Positions 12,728-25,434 of a stretch of 64,000 nt of DNA are shown here, one piece after another. A program made the position numbers and the translations under genes. Positions within the stretch are counted from its first letter, which is position 1; each line of letters starts with the position of its first letter. The notes under the pieces are model-generated. The model saw nothing but the letters and a program-made list of their open reading frames with translations, searched no databases and was not told the origin of the DNA. Location: assembly GCA_037962975.1 (NCBI GenBank), contig CM075675.1, positions 1,808,001-1,872,000 on the forward strand, read 5' to 3'. This DNA comes from Clitoria ternatea (lineage: Eukaryota > Streptophyta > Magnoliopsida > Fabales > Fabaceae).

Positions 12728-12741
12728 AGCTAGGGGACATA
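12728..12741 (+). promoter_or_regulatory. Polypurine tract of element 1
   Basis: AGCTAGGGGACATA abuts the TG of the 3' LTR at 12742. Element 2 has the same AGCTAGGGGACA before its 3' LTR. This is the expected plus-strand primer site for reverse transcription. Confidence 0.8.
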
Positions 12742-13474
12742 TGATCCGGTCTCAATACCGGTATCCGATCTGCTATACATATTTCAACGTCTTTGATAAG
12801 ACATCTACGTGTAACCGGTGTCATCGGTATACATCCGAACTGTAATTCCGTATCAGGCGTTCTCCCTATACCGGTTGTTCAGGATAACACCATGACATCG
12901 GACAACACACACGACACTGTGCAAAAGACAAGGATTGTTGCTACAGGGATCGATCAATAATTCCCTGCACTACGAGCCAAATTCTGCTCACGGGAATGGT
13001 CAACTTGTTCCCTAATCCTAGTCTACATTCTCTATGCTCAATATAAAATAGCCACTTGACCCAATCATGCAGGTAAGTGCGCAATATAATAATGCTAATG
13101 GGAGTTGGTGGTTCCCCACCAACGAGTCCTCGTTAATCGAGCCAATCAGGTATATGAACTAACTTCATGATTGAAGTTAGGGATCTTCTTCTTCAGCACT
13201 TTTACGACTGATTCCTCTCTGAATACATTCCTTACTTGGAATATAATCACTGACTTGAGCGTCGGAGAATCTTTGCAGGTGACACCACCATTCGCCCACT
13301 TTAACGCGTTAGATCGGTGTGAAGGATCTCCAGAACGCCCAATCCGCTCTCCTCATTCAAGGACAACGGATACCTACATCGGATACACATACATCCGGTC
13401 TACTAGACGGTATTGACATACTATTCGTGACTGGCTTGAGATCGGATCTCTTGACCCCGGTCCAGGACAGATCA
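12742..13474 (+). repeat. 3' LTR of Tat element 1 (733 bp)
   Basis: It begins TGATCCGGTCT and ends GGACAGATCA (TG...CA). Start, end and middle match the element 2 LTR by eye; the shared core CTTGAGCGTCGGAGAATC lies near 13255. A TATA box (ATATAAAATA) is at 13041-13050. It is followed by AGTGG, presumed target duplication. Confidence 0.85.
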
Positions 13475-13700
13475 AGTGGGTAATTACATTTTGAAAGTAG
13501 CATTAGGTGTGTTTAATTGTTTTTTAAATAGATTGGAAAAACCCTTTGTGATGAATTGGAAAGCTGCATTTCAACCAGCTCAAAATGAATAAAAAAATTA
13601 AACTAAAAATAAATAAGAGAAAATGTTTAAAAATATATTTATAGAAAAAATGAATAATAAATAAATTTTAAATTTAGATTAAATTTTTAAAAACTAAAAT
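13475..13700. other. AT-rich flank between element 1 and solo LTR A
   Basis: Simple AT-rich sequence without an open frame. The last five bases, AAAAT (13696-13700), are the left target duplication of the solo LTR that follows. Confidence 0.6.
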
Positions 13701-16642
13701 TGTAACATTCCAAAATTTATATAAATGATTAATTGAGGGGAATAAATATCAAATAATTACATATGAGTTAATAAATGTTCAAAAATGTTGAAAATAATTA
13801 AATTGAGATTTATGAAGACTATTCGTAATTTATTAAGACTTAATAAGCTGAAACTATACCCGACTGAGATATGGGTGTCAGACCTTGTATCTCTGATTGA
13901 GGTACTGTTGGTCAGGGCTGTTGAGAATATTATTGTGAATTTGAATATGTATTTGGAATAATTTTTAAATAAAGTATTGAGCCCGAACTGAGATATTGTT
14001 TGTTGTAAAATGGAGAAAACTTAAGTCAAGGGGTAAAATAAAATATAAACTTCCAATTTCTCATTTCCACTCTAAATTTCACGTGCTATATTGGGAAAGC
14101 AATCAGAAATTTAAAACACTCTCTCACTCTCTTGCGTGCATACGTTCAGGGAGAAACAAATTGGCTTCATTCTCCTTCTCTTCGCGCAACCACCATCATC
14201 ATTCTCCATCACTCTTCTTCAATCCTCTCAATTTTGGGCAAGGTTAAAACTACATCTTTTCTTCCTTGCGAGACAGCCTTGAAAATTTAGAGGAAAAGCT
14301 TGGTTTCTTCAAATTAGAGGTAAACCCATAAACCTCATTTCGTTCTAAGATGATATCTTTAAAACCCAACCCCTAATTCTTCCAATTTCATGAGTTTTAA
14401 GGTGTTTGAAGCTTATTTGGTACTGTGGGTCGCTTGATGTGTGTTTGAAAGCTTCGGGTTCCCAATTTCAAGTAAGTAGATTGATACCCCTCGGTTATAA
14501 GGTATCATTCTACAGATTTTAAGGCTTAACGATAGATAATTTCATGAAAATAGGTGTTTCAAAGTGTGTTTTAGTGACCGTCGGAGTGATTCGGAACCAT
14601 TTCGGAGTCGTCAGAAGTGACGGACAGCTTGGGGGTTCCCCCGAATTGAGCTTCGGAGGTCGACGGCTTGATTCGGTAAGTCGTTGGTTATTTAAATAAT
14701 TATCAGAAGGTTCTTTAAGCTCCGTTTAATTAATTTGGGTATTAATCGACTTAATCGTAATTTAGAAAATTATTCGGAGGCATTTAGGAGCTTGGGTGAT
14801 TGATTAGGAGCGAGTAACAGAAGTGGACAACGTTTATCAGTGAGTTATAATTACCGAATATTAAATATAATACTTGTTACAAGCTTCAGAGTATAAAATT
14901 AATAGTGTCTGTGTTATTAAAAATTAAATAATTACGTTTAGGATTTTTAGAGGCTTCAGGTTAGTGATCAGATAGCTTCAGATAGCTTTGGATATAACCG
15001 GAAGCGAGAACCAGAGTTATTTGAGCTTGTTGGTAAGTGATATTTTACCGAGGTAATTATTGAGAGGTGATTTATAGCTCAAAATGAAATTTTAATAGTG
15101 ATTGTGGCATTAAAATATATTATTATTAATTTTAGGAATTATTGGAGCTTGTGAATAGCGATTGATTAACATTTGGATAGCTTGGTAAGCTTCAAGAATC
15201 GCTTATTCCAGGTAGGGGAAGCTTTACATTTTAAATGTATGGTTTATGGACGGGTTCAGGGTATATCTATGTATATTAACTTGTGAATAATGTGTATGAA
15301 TTGTAATGATTGATTGTACATTGTGAAATGTTTGAGAATATACCTCGCTTGTGTGATAATTGAGAATTATCGATGTTTATGACGTTTGTCGTCCATAATA
15401 TGATATTAAATTGCATGAGACACAAATTATGAATGTGATTGATGTGATATATTACATGAGATGTAATGAGTAGTTATGCTTGAAATGTGATTGGATAGTA
15501 CTGTTGAAATTGAGATAATGCATGAGATACAATTGAATGAATGGTTTGGTATCATTCTATGGCATGAGATGCTTGGTATGAATTGCATGATATTGCATAG
15601 ATGGAAAAAGGGTGACCCGTGAAAGGTCAGGAACCATGTGTTGGTGATTTCAAGTTACATATTCTTGGGCTAGGTCCTGTGAAAGCTCGTGATTACCGTA
15701 AGAGCTAGAGTTAAGTCTCGAGACGTCATGAGGTAACCGGTATCACGCGGCAAGGGCTAATGGAGTGAGGCTAGGATGGAATCTGTAGTTGAAATCATTG
15801 TTAAGTCGGATTCGTATGCATATGCATTGGTGTACGTTATTGAGAATAACATAATAGTATAGCATATGTGATTTGATATTGTGAATATCTGGTGAGTGTG
15901 AATTTAGTTGAATGGTAGTAAATGATATTGATTAATTATGATATGGTATAGTATATTGGAGAATTGGATAGAATGATTCAATTCAATACCTGTCATTTAA
16001 CATGTATTGTGTTCACCTTATTATGTGGCTATATTTTCAGTGAGGCTGGACCGTGATGGTGATTGGTGAGATGTCACCATGCTTGTGAGGAAGACAAATA
16101 GTATATATTGTCTATATTGTATAGTATTTTGGTGGTAGCCTTGGCTGGCTCTTGTAGATATCTGTTTTGATAGATGTGTATATAATTGCTTAGTGGATCT
16201 AGGTAGCTGACGGCTTCAACTGGAAGCCTAGATTTATTCTGGTTATGTATATAATGATGTATTGATGACATAGATATTGATGATGATGTTGGTTGTGGTG
16301 AGCATGGATGGTCCCACCATATATATAGGTGATGCTTGATATGCCCAGGAATTATGTTTATAAGATTGATGCATAGTATGAATATGATGGGCAGGAACTG
16401 TGGATATGTATGAATGAGTTATAATTGGGTTTGGATGTGCCTTAGATTTTGGTTGATGAGAAAGGCATGAAAATGAAGTTTCATACTGAGTTTTATGCAT
16501 AATTGAGTAAATGATGGGTCATAATGCGTTCCATGAGGTTTAGATACCTTCAGATGGCTCCGAACAACCAATTTGGGGTTGAATTAAATTGGAAAAATTT
16601 TCTTTGGGTTTTTAAGGTCCTTTTAAACATAAGGATGTTTCA
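13701..16642 (+). mobile_element. Solo LTR A, 2.9 kb, probably Ty3/gypsy
   Basis: It starts TGTAACATTCC and ends GGATGTTTCA; the ends are near-perfect inverted copies. AAAAT flanks both sides (13696-13700 and 16643-16647). No coding sequence is present. The interior (e.g. ATTCAATACCTGTCATTT at 15981) is homologous to solo LTR B in inverted orientation. The TGTAACAT-type start and length suggest a chromovirus (Tekay-like) family, but no internal domain is present to prove that. Confidence 0.75.
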
Positions 16643-17079
16643 AAAATCAAAGAAAAACATTTAAAATTATAAAACATAATCCTATATAAATAATTCAGGT
16701 ACAATCTAAAGGAATATATAAAAACATTTGAATTTAAAATTTAAAAGGAAAAAAAAGAATATGATACAAATTATTTTTAAGGAGGATAATTATTACAATT
16801 AGTATACTTATAAGAGGATACACTCTAATTAACTTCCAGATTTTTTAGAATAACCTGTGTATTTCATGAATATTTTTTTAGTCCATTACGAATAGAGTAA
16901 TAAATGTTGGGGGCGTGGAAGAAAGGGTAAATTAATTTTAAGGTAAAACAAAAGTAATTTGTTGCGGTCTTAATTTTATTCTAATTATTACTAGCTAGTA
17001 GTAATAGTATATTAAATTCTTTTAAATAAGATCAGTGTGCATTTATTCTTTTTTTATAATTTTCTTTTTGGGTACTTTT
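16643..17079. other. AT-rich sequence between solo LTRs A and B
   Basis: AT-rich, no open frame. ACTTT at 17074-17078 is the probable left target duplication of solo LTR B. I see nothing else. Confidence 0.6.
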
Positions 17080-19797
17080 TGTAATATTATAGAAAGGAAT
17101 TAAACCACAAGAAAAATCACATATTTTTTTTATACAGGGGGTCTCTCAAGTGAGAGTGACTCGCTCAAGCGAAAATCAACCAAAGGCCACACAGGTGAAT
17201 TTTGCTCAAGCAAGAGGTGCCCCGCTCAAGCAAAAACATCCCAAAACCTAACCTATCTCATCTCGCTCAAGCGAGAACCATCTCGCCCAAGTGAGAACCA
17301 TCTCACCCAAACGAGAACCACATAGAGGCCAAACATAGTTTACATAGAGTCCCGCTCAAGTGAGAAGGGGCTCGTATGAGCGAGAATTGTAGCAGTTGGC
17401 CCTAAGTCAACTTCCTTGCATTCAAACTTGCTTATTTGGTCACCAAATCCTACCAAATTTTAACACTACCTGATTCTCATCATTTATGGCTTGTGACAAC
17501 AAGTCATAACCCCAAAATTCTTAAAAGTGAGCAAGTTACGCAAAACCTCAACTAATTAGGCCAATTCCATGTAATCTAACCCATCAAATCCTATCTAATT
17601 TGGCTCATTCCACTTTACACACACTTTAAGTTCTAAATGCAAGCTAATTAACCTATCTAGAGGTTCCAGTACCTCACAGATCTCATTTCAACCTACCTAG
17701 TTCCTAATTATGCATGAATTTAGCATGAACAATGTAGCATTCAACCAAATTTTCAATAACATTATCTATACTTAGTGCCACACACCATCACCATATAATA
17801 TCCATTGTGTCATGCAACAACACCTATCATAATGCAATGTGTGCTACATATGACAATCCCTGAGCATAATGCATATCAATTAAATCATCATGGATCCATC
17901 TATGTGTATGTCAAATCTAATCCATTATATATAGACCAACATCATCATCATCATCATCATCAAAATTCACAAGTTGTCATCAAGATTAAATATATATCAT
18001 CTATTCACTATGCAAAACTTACAAGTAACAAAAGACTAACGCTTAGTATATCAAAAGCTATACAACCTCAAAACAACACTGATATCTACATCATGTACAT
18101 ATACACAAATTCTACCACATAAACTTCATCAAAGGCTTGGTGACCTCTCACCATTTACCGCCTCAATCCAAGTCCACGGTAAAACACCACAAACTTAGGG
18201 TGATCATATATATGTTAAATGATAGGTATTGAACCAGATCCAACCATGATATCTATAAATACCAATCTATTTCTATAATAGATATCAATAATTACAATCA
18301 TCATAATCAACATCATTCATATTGTCATCTAACATGATTGCATTGCCTCAAATGCATCAAACACAATAATACATACCATAAGCTGCCCAACAACATTACA
18401 ACTTCAATATCTATATACAAATGCATATGCATACGGATTTAACTCTACTGATGGGATTGCAGTATATAAATTTTCACAATATATAATCAAATGTTGTTGT
18501 CAGTACCGAATCACTCGCCCATAATGCAACATCAGTCACTCTTAGTGACAACGGCAACTCAACTAAGTGTTATGGGCCAATCTTGAACCCAACCCAAGGC
18601 GGTTGTGGAATCCCAAAGGAAACCACCACAGGGTCTGTGCTTATCCAAAGGCCGCCCTTCTATCTAGGCCAGCTTCAAAGGCCCCCAATAGTCCTGTGTG
18701 CGTCTTTTAATGCAATGCTATGAAATACAACCATCATAATACATCAAGAACCACCTGATTACCATCATTAGGGGTCACTACTTGGTTACCATCACCAAGG
18801 GTTCTCAATTCAATTCATCAATATGCATAACATGTAACAATCAATTCACAGTTTCAATTCAAGCTATCTAAAACCTATATTGCTAATCACATCATTATCA
18901 TTATCAATTCTCATTAAAACATTATAATTCATCAAACATAAGCTTGCATATATACCCTTATCCGTTCATAATCTATACATTTAAAATATAATGATCCCCC
19001 TATCTGGATTCACGATCCCAGAATTTCCAAACGCTTCCCAAACACTTGTCTTTATTCCTAATCACTTGTTTTTCAATCCTAAACCCTAAACCCTAAACTC
19101 TAAATCCCTAAAATCAATAACACCCACTTTCTAAAAACTTTATGCTACAAAATACATGCTTCACGGTTAAAATCATTAATTCGTACGAGTTTTGATAAGC
19201 CCCAAACTTATCGATTATGTTAATGATATTTTGATACTTGATTCTGGAAACCCCAAAGCAACCCGAAGTTCAAGATTGGTTCTAACACAACCTAAAGCCA
19301 TGGAAATTAAAGGATTAAGGTCCAAATTCATGAAACGGAGCCAATTGAAGCAATGGGTCACCATGCGACTTACTTGAAATGAAAGACTTAAGAAACCCTA
19401 AGCTAAAACATGCCGCTCGTGAGAGGAAAAGACAATGGAACTTGAAATTAACTTGGCTTTGATGGAATTTGAGAGAAGGGTGATGAGGAAGAAGATGACA
19501 CGCGTGGGTGATGGAGGTGGAGAGCAACAATGGCTTTTTCCCTTCAGCCAATCAAGCACATGAGAAAGAAAATATGGGAAAGAAATGAATTAGCAATTGT
19601 AACTAATGAACTTAATGGTAAAATGGTCTTTTGATGTGCTTAGTTAATTTTTGAAACAAATCGAGTAATTTCCGGTTACCTGAAACATATCCCGATAAAT
19701 TCCAAAAATTAATTTAACCACCCTTAATTAATTAAACACTCTCAATTTAATTATTAATTAATTAAATTAACCAAATAATTAAATTCAAAACATTACA
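17080..19797 (-). mobile_element. Solo LTR B, 2.7 kb, related to LTR A
   Basis: Read on the - strand it starts TGTAATGTTTTG at 19797 and ends AATATTACA at 17080; the termini are inverted repeats with one mismatch. ACTTT follows at 19798-19802 and also lies at 17074-17078, offset by one extra T in a T run. The block at 18212-18233 is the inverted homologue of 15981-16003 in LTR A. There are no coding domains. It contains an (ATC)n tract near 17939-17962. Confidence 0.68.
17139..17395. repeat. Cluster of CTCGCTCAAGCGAG-like short palindromes
   Basis: About nine imperfect copies of a 14-nt palindrome (CTCGCTCAAGCGAG and variants such as CTCAAGTGAG, CTCGCCCAAGTGAG) lie within 260 bp inside solo LTR B, at irregular spacing. 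I recall this motif from long LTRs of phaseoloid legumes. Confidence 0.7.
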
Positions 19798-21742
19798 ACT
19801 TTCAAGAATACAAGCTTAGATACTAATATCTAATTCGCGCACTAACCAATTTACATTTTTATTAAAATTAAAAAATAAAATAAAAATTATTTAAATTATA
19901 TTTTTAGTAAAATCTCTTTGCACAAAATTTATTCATCTAAATCCCTCTAAAAGCTTCAAGGTGTTTTATATATCATAACTCCATATTAGTTTTCTCATTT
20001 CTAATAATAACATTTTTTTCTAACCAAAATCATTTCCTATATATTATTAAGATAAAACTACTGTATATATTATTAGTTATATTCAATTCTAAGAAATTAT
20101 ATAAAACATGTCAAACCAAAATTTCATCCTATTATCTCTCTCTTTTTTTCTCCTGTTGTTGGGTGTATTTTTTGGTATATATTCATCCCTTTTTTTTTGG
20201 ACCAGATATTCATCCCTTTTATTCTGAAGCATAATAAAGTCTTGTGGGCCTAATTTACTCCAACAGATCATATGAACTGGGCTTATGTTTCAAAGCTTTT
20301 CTTATGGAATGATCTTATTGGGCCAAGTGGTAACAGCCTTCTATTTGTTTGCGAACAAAAAAAACAGTCTTCTGTTTCTACATATGGCATGAGATTTGTT
20401 GAACAAAAATAAGGGTATGAGATTTTATTATTACTTCGACCACAAAAAGACATGTCTCTTTAATGAAAAACAATTATATTTGAATTAGAAACTTCTATGG
20501 TATGCGATAACTTAATTCTCAATTTTCTATCCATGAAACTTAAATACAATATTTTACTTAAAAGAAATCAAACATATAACATCAATCAATTACCAGTTAA
20601 TTGATGAATATTTCATTATTTATTATTATTATTATATTATTATTACAATTAGTACTACTACATGAACATGATCCACTTAATGATTCACATAACTTTCGGA
20701 TACCCTGGGTGTGGATGCAATCTTCTTTGTACATATTATTATTAGAGAATGGAAGAAGTAAATTATACTTTTCAAATAACAAGCTACCTAGCATGCTTAA
20801 ATATACACAATCATTTAAGAGTAGTAGTTGCAATATATTTATTTACTTATATATAAATCTAAATATGTAAAAAGATGCATGAGTATATGATTCTCTTTTG
20901 CATTCATTTTTAAATATTTAAATAACATTAATTTCACAAAAAAAAGTTACAGTGAAAGAAAAAATGTCCTTAATTCATTGGAGTATATATTTTAATAAAA
21001 ATATTTAAGAGGTTCATATCCATTAATTCAAAGTTAAAACCAAGTATATATAGTTTATCTAAGACTTTAGGTTTAAAACCTCAGTACTTACGAACATTAA
21101 TTAATTGTATGTATGTATATATTATATATATAAAATAAAATATTATTTTTATTTTAACAGTGTGGTTCTTTTATTCATGTATTTTTTTTCAATTATTTTA
21201 TCTTAATTAACTGTGACAAAAATTCCACTACAAAATAATTGTCATTTACTAACGTGTAAATTTTGAAAATTGTTAGAAAAGCTCTGGTTGATATAAACTT
21301 TAACAAACAAAAAAATAAAGTATTAATAAAGATATTTTAACCTTATACTAATAATAAAATGTATTATATTGTGATATTAATATAATTTAATCTTATACTA
21401 AGAAAACTATTTGTTAACATAATGCATTAAATTGTAAATATTCAAATTACCTATACTAATTAACATATTTATAGTTAAATTTTATGGTGACAAAGATTGT
21501 CTTAAATATGTGTAAGCATATGAGAACTTTGTTTTAGTGAATTCGAGTATAATTGCCAATTGTTGTATTCATGTATTATTCTTATTAACCACAGATAGTG
21601 TCCATATAATTGGAGGCAATACAAGTTTTGTTACAATTGATTAAGACTCCTCATTTATATATGTTTGAATTTAAAAATATCCGATGAGACTTGAGACCAA
21701 CACGGTAGCTTATCTGTGTAGAATTGACATAGGAGTGTTTGG
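19798..21742. other. AT-rich intergenic DNA
   Basis: No open frame with recognisable content. There is a short local duplication, 'ATATTCATCCCTTTT', at 20176-20220. TTTGG at 21738-21742 is the left target duplication of solo LTR C. Confidence 0.55.
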
Positions 21743-24615
21743 TGTAACCATTTGAATTTTTAAAATTTATTCTAATTCTAATAAAAATTAGAGAAAATGT
21801 TTGTTTTGAGTATGTCATTAACAATAAACAACAATAATCTAAGAGATATGTGACTCAGAACCAAACAAAACCCTCTATTTTTATTATGGTACAAAAAAGT
21901 TGTAATCAATTACCCCTGAGCAGCCTATATGAAATTTCAAGATTTGCTTCGTAGTAATCAATTACGTAGACGATTACCAACAGACCAAACATGCAAAATT
22001 ATGTAGATTTTGGCTTCTGAGCCAATTTATGCACCCCTAGACTTGTCTGTTTTAACTTTAAATGTTACGAAACTTTATGAGCACTATCTATGACTCATTT
22101 CGAACATATTGCTGCAGTCTGTGCTCAAAAATTTCTCCGTATCGCGGAGTTATGAAAATAAAATGTATTTTACCTATTTTCATACAACTTCCATACTGAA
22201 ACCACACCAAGTGTCATTCAAAGGATAATTTAATATTACATACAAATTCTAAACATGCAAATGATCCTATTAACCCTTTCCGAGAATTCTGAGTCCCACC
22301 ATAAATCAATTTCGCTTCTCTAGTTGGCTTAAATAGCCTAACTTTTCAATGAAATGAAATCTCTACAATTCCCTAATATCATTTACCAATTAATTCACAA
22401 CATCATCAAACATAACCTGCCCATCATTATAATTCTATCACACCTAGCTCATTGGTAACCTTTCTCAATATCCACGGTGACATTTACACAATTCATAATT
22501 ATAATCATCAATCATGACATCATCATCAACTTAATTCCAATATGGCTAAGTGTATTCAAAAACACATAATTACATTCACACAAAACAGAACCTGGATATG
22601 TCACACATTAGATGATCCATCATCATAATCATAACTTTTTTTTATCAGGAAAAGAGAAATCAATATATTAATATAGGTTACAAGGGGTACCTTAACCTAT
22701 ATACAAAAAGAAATTAATAACAATCATTATAATCATAACTAAGCATTAGAACACAGACACTATAATATAGTGATATAATTACAATTACATAGTCTCTTTC
22801 TCCTTTCCTTGGCATTTCCTAACTCACTTGGTGCATCCCTCCGAAGTGTCCATGAGATCCCTCCCACTAGTTACTAAAAATGACAGCAAAAGGAGTAAGT
22901 GTTGAAATCATTAATTAATATAGAAATTTAAAATATGTGGAAAAGGCAATAACATTAGCCTTATACTATAACTTACTCTCAATTTCTTTCAATATCCAAT
23001 TCATTATAATTTATTCACTACACATATGTTTAATCCATCAATAATATAAGATTCTTGTTCTAACACATCAGGAGCCACTTAGGCTATAACATTACACTAT
23101 ATATGTCCATTAAATCTCAACCATAAAACATATATTTACTTATTTCACCTTTAATCACTCAAAATAATCATACAAATATCATATAACTCATTCATTATCA
23201 TCTGTCACATAAAAATTTACATTTACTTCACAATTCATTAGTTATTATCTAATTTCTCATAACTCAATCATCAATGTAAATACATTCAATCATCACAACC
23301 TTGTCTAATGGGAACATCCCATCACAACACATTACTCAATCATTAATTACATGGAAATTCTCTTTCACACGTTACATGCCACACAGGCTACACATAATAA
23401 TAATTACATACCATTATTTCACATTATCAAACATACAATACACCACTAACTCTCATTCAGGATTTAATTAGATTCGATAGTATCTAAATACTAAAAGGGA
23501 TCGGCCGTCAGCTGGAAATCCTACTTGACATCTTGTGAACCTTACTTAGTCCGCTGAGCCTTGCTTGACTCTCTACCTTAACCAATGGGTCCTGCTTGAC
23601 CTCTGTATAGCACACGTGAATCCTACTTGACTGGGGAGACAAAAAATGAAGGGTAATATTTATAGCAAGCCGTCCAAACCATACATAATCACATATATTC
23701 AATTTTAATCTCTTTCTCTTTGTTATTTGAGAAAATTTCTTTATCAATTGGCACCAATGGCCATCATCACATCTTAAGCCACCCCAGCTTTTTATTAATC
23801 ATACAACGACCATTCAGGCACACACCAAATCTTAATTTCTCTTTCATATCTTCATGTAGCCACTCAGGCATCTTTAATATTCAAACAGATTTTAAATAGC
23901 CATTAAGGTCCAATTTCAAATCACAAAAATAAATGCAATCACAATCATAATTTCTCATGTACATCAATTTTATCATATATTAATATTTTCATATCATAAC
24001 CACCCAGGCATTTTATTTCTAATAAAATCACGGCCACACAGGCATACCATATCTCAAATTATCTTTCACATTATCATATAGTCATTCAGGCATATAAACC
24101 TTCAATCACTTTAAATAACCACTCAAATACAAGTCCCCTCTCAATTATAATTGCAATTTCAATGAACTTTCCATATACATATTCTAGTTACATCATATAT
24201 CATTTATTCATTTCGCTACAAAGCCACCCAGGCCTAATAATATTCAATCAACCTCATATTTTCCACTCAGGTACAAACATTTATTAACATAACTTTAATT
24301 ACTTAGATACAATTTTATTCATAATTTCTTATACGGGGTTACGTCCATCATAAAATATCTTAAAATTCAGTTCGATATACACTTATATATATATATAACA
24401 TATACATTACATTATTTTCTTCACAATATTTAGAAACTCATTCCAATACTTAGATATACTTCTATATACATACTTCATCTTCTTAGTTTCAACAAACGCT
24501 GATTATCAATCTCATCAGTTTACCACTAAACATAATTATACATAATAGTTCCTAGTTTTCGTTCTCATCATTACTAAACTTATATTTAGTCACAATTTAT
24601 ACTATAAATTCTATC
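21743..24615 (-). mobile_element. Solo LTR C, left segment (continues at 50272-51235)
   Basis: TTTGG|TGTAACCAT at 21738-21750 mirrors GATGTTACA|TTTGG at 51227-51240. The two segments are one LTR of about 3.84 kb on the - strand, split by Tat element 2 (CTATC duplicated at 24611-24615 and 50267-50271). The segment contains a GTAATC/GATTAC palindromic block (21905-21980) and many dispersed 'CCACTCAGGCA'-like motifs at 23760-24270. There are no coding domains. Confidence 0.8.
22617..22739 (-). mobile_element. Short 3'-end stub of a non-LTR element (LINE/SINE-like)
   Basis: An 85-bp insert (22636-22720) reads on the - strand as a unique stretch ending in poly(A) (eight T on the + strand at 22636-22643). 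It is flanked by a 19-bp near-direct repeat ending ATAATCATAAC (22617-22635 and 22721-22739, two mismatches). A poly(A) end and a long imperfect target duplication fit a severely 5'-truncated LINE or a SINE. The family cannot be named. Confidence 0.5.
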
Positions 24616-25418
24616 TGAACTGGTCTGGACCGGGGTCTAGGATCCGGTGTGGGACCAGCCACAAGGATGCAGGTGTTTTTAGGGTTTGCACACCGGAACT
24701 GTGTATATCCGATGTATTAATCTGGTCTCTCAGTGGGAGAGGCCGATCTTGTTGTCCTGGAGATCCTTTACACCAACGATTCGCGTTGTAGGGGGGCGAA
24801 AGGTGGTGCCACCTGCAAAGATTCTCCGACGCTCAAGTTAGAAGAGTGTATGAACTGAATGAATACTCAAGCGTAGTAACAGTAAAGTGTGAGATATAAT
24901 AACGATACCCTGCATGTGTGTTGAAATATGCTACTTATAGTTGTACGTGAGAAAATGAGTCGTTGAATACAGGTGGGTCCCTCAGCTCTGATAGCGTGTA
25001 TATTGTGTCAATCAAAGTGGCTCGACTTTCCGAATGTGTCAGGAGGGTAGGTCAATTATCAGAGTTCAATCCTCTAGGGAAAGGAGAGGATAATCACCTT
25101 TTCCGCATAATCTGCTGACACACCCACTTACTTTCTAAAGCCATTGATGTGACGTATTTTGCTACAAACAGTATCTTTGTTGATAAGTTATCAAGGGCTC
25201 TTCTCTTGCTATGAGGGAAAAGCTAACAATTATATAAACACCCTGTAAAGATGAACTTAGAACCGCTATGGAGAAAATGAATGATGTTGTCGTGGAGCGA
25301 GGGCGGGCGGCCAGACAACGGATATCCGGTGTGGCAACATTGAACCAGGACACCGGTTATCCTTATATGAGGTCAGTCTGACGTCACAAAGATGGGGGCC
25401 GGTATCTAGACCGGATCA
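24616..25418 (-). repeat. 3' LTR of Tat element 2
   Basis: 803 bp, identical in length to the 5' copy at 49464-50266, with two substitutions. On the - strand it runs from TGATCCGGTC to GACCAGTTCA. A TATA box (ACTATAAGT, - strand) lies near 24931-24941, and the core TTGAGCGTCGGAGAATC is shared with element 1 and, changed, with solo LTR D. Confidence 0.96.
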
Positions 25419-25434
25419 TCTGTCCCCTAGCTTG
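25419..25434 (-). promoter_or_regulatory. Polypurine tract of element 2
   Basis: On the - strand AAGCTAGGGGACAGA directly precedes the TG of the 3' LTR. It is the same motif as in element 1. Confidence 0.8.

Larger units (their letters stand above)
1..13474 (+). mobile_element. Tat-lineage Ty3/gypsy LTR retrotransposon, element 1 (5' part outside window)
   Basis: Reading on the + strand, the order is the end of pol (1-3400), a repeat-rich spacer, two antisense genes (4983-7548 and 9480-11754), a polypurine tract and a 3' LTR (12742-13474). Gag, protease, PBS and the 5' LTR lie outside the window. A second RNase H domain before integrase and antisense genes between pol and the 3' LTR place it in the Tat lineage (Ogre/Retand/Grande-like). 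The 3' LTR ends in CA and is followed by AGTGG, the expected 5-bp target duplication, whose partner is not visible. Pol is broken by one stop codon, so this copy is non-autonomous as it stands. Element 2 (24616-50266) is a close relative in the opposite orientation. Confidence 0.9.

Noticed and set aside
17074..17083. Exact 5-bp duplication for solo LTR B
   Set aside because: ACTTT is present on both sides but one extra T separates it from the TG on the left; accepted only as imperfect.
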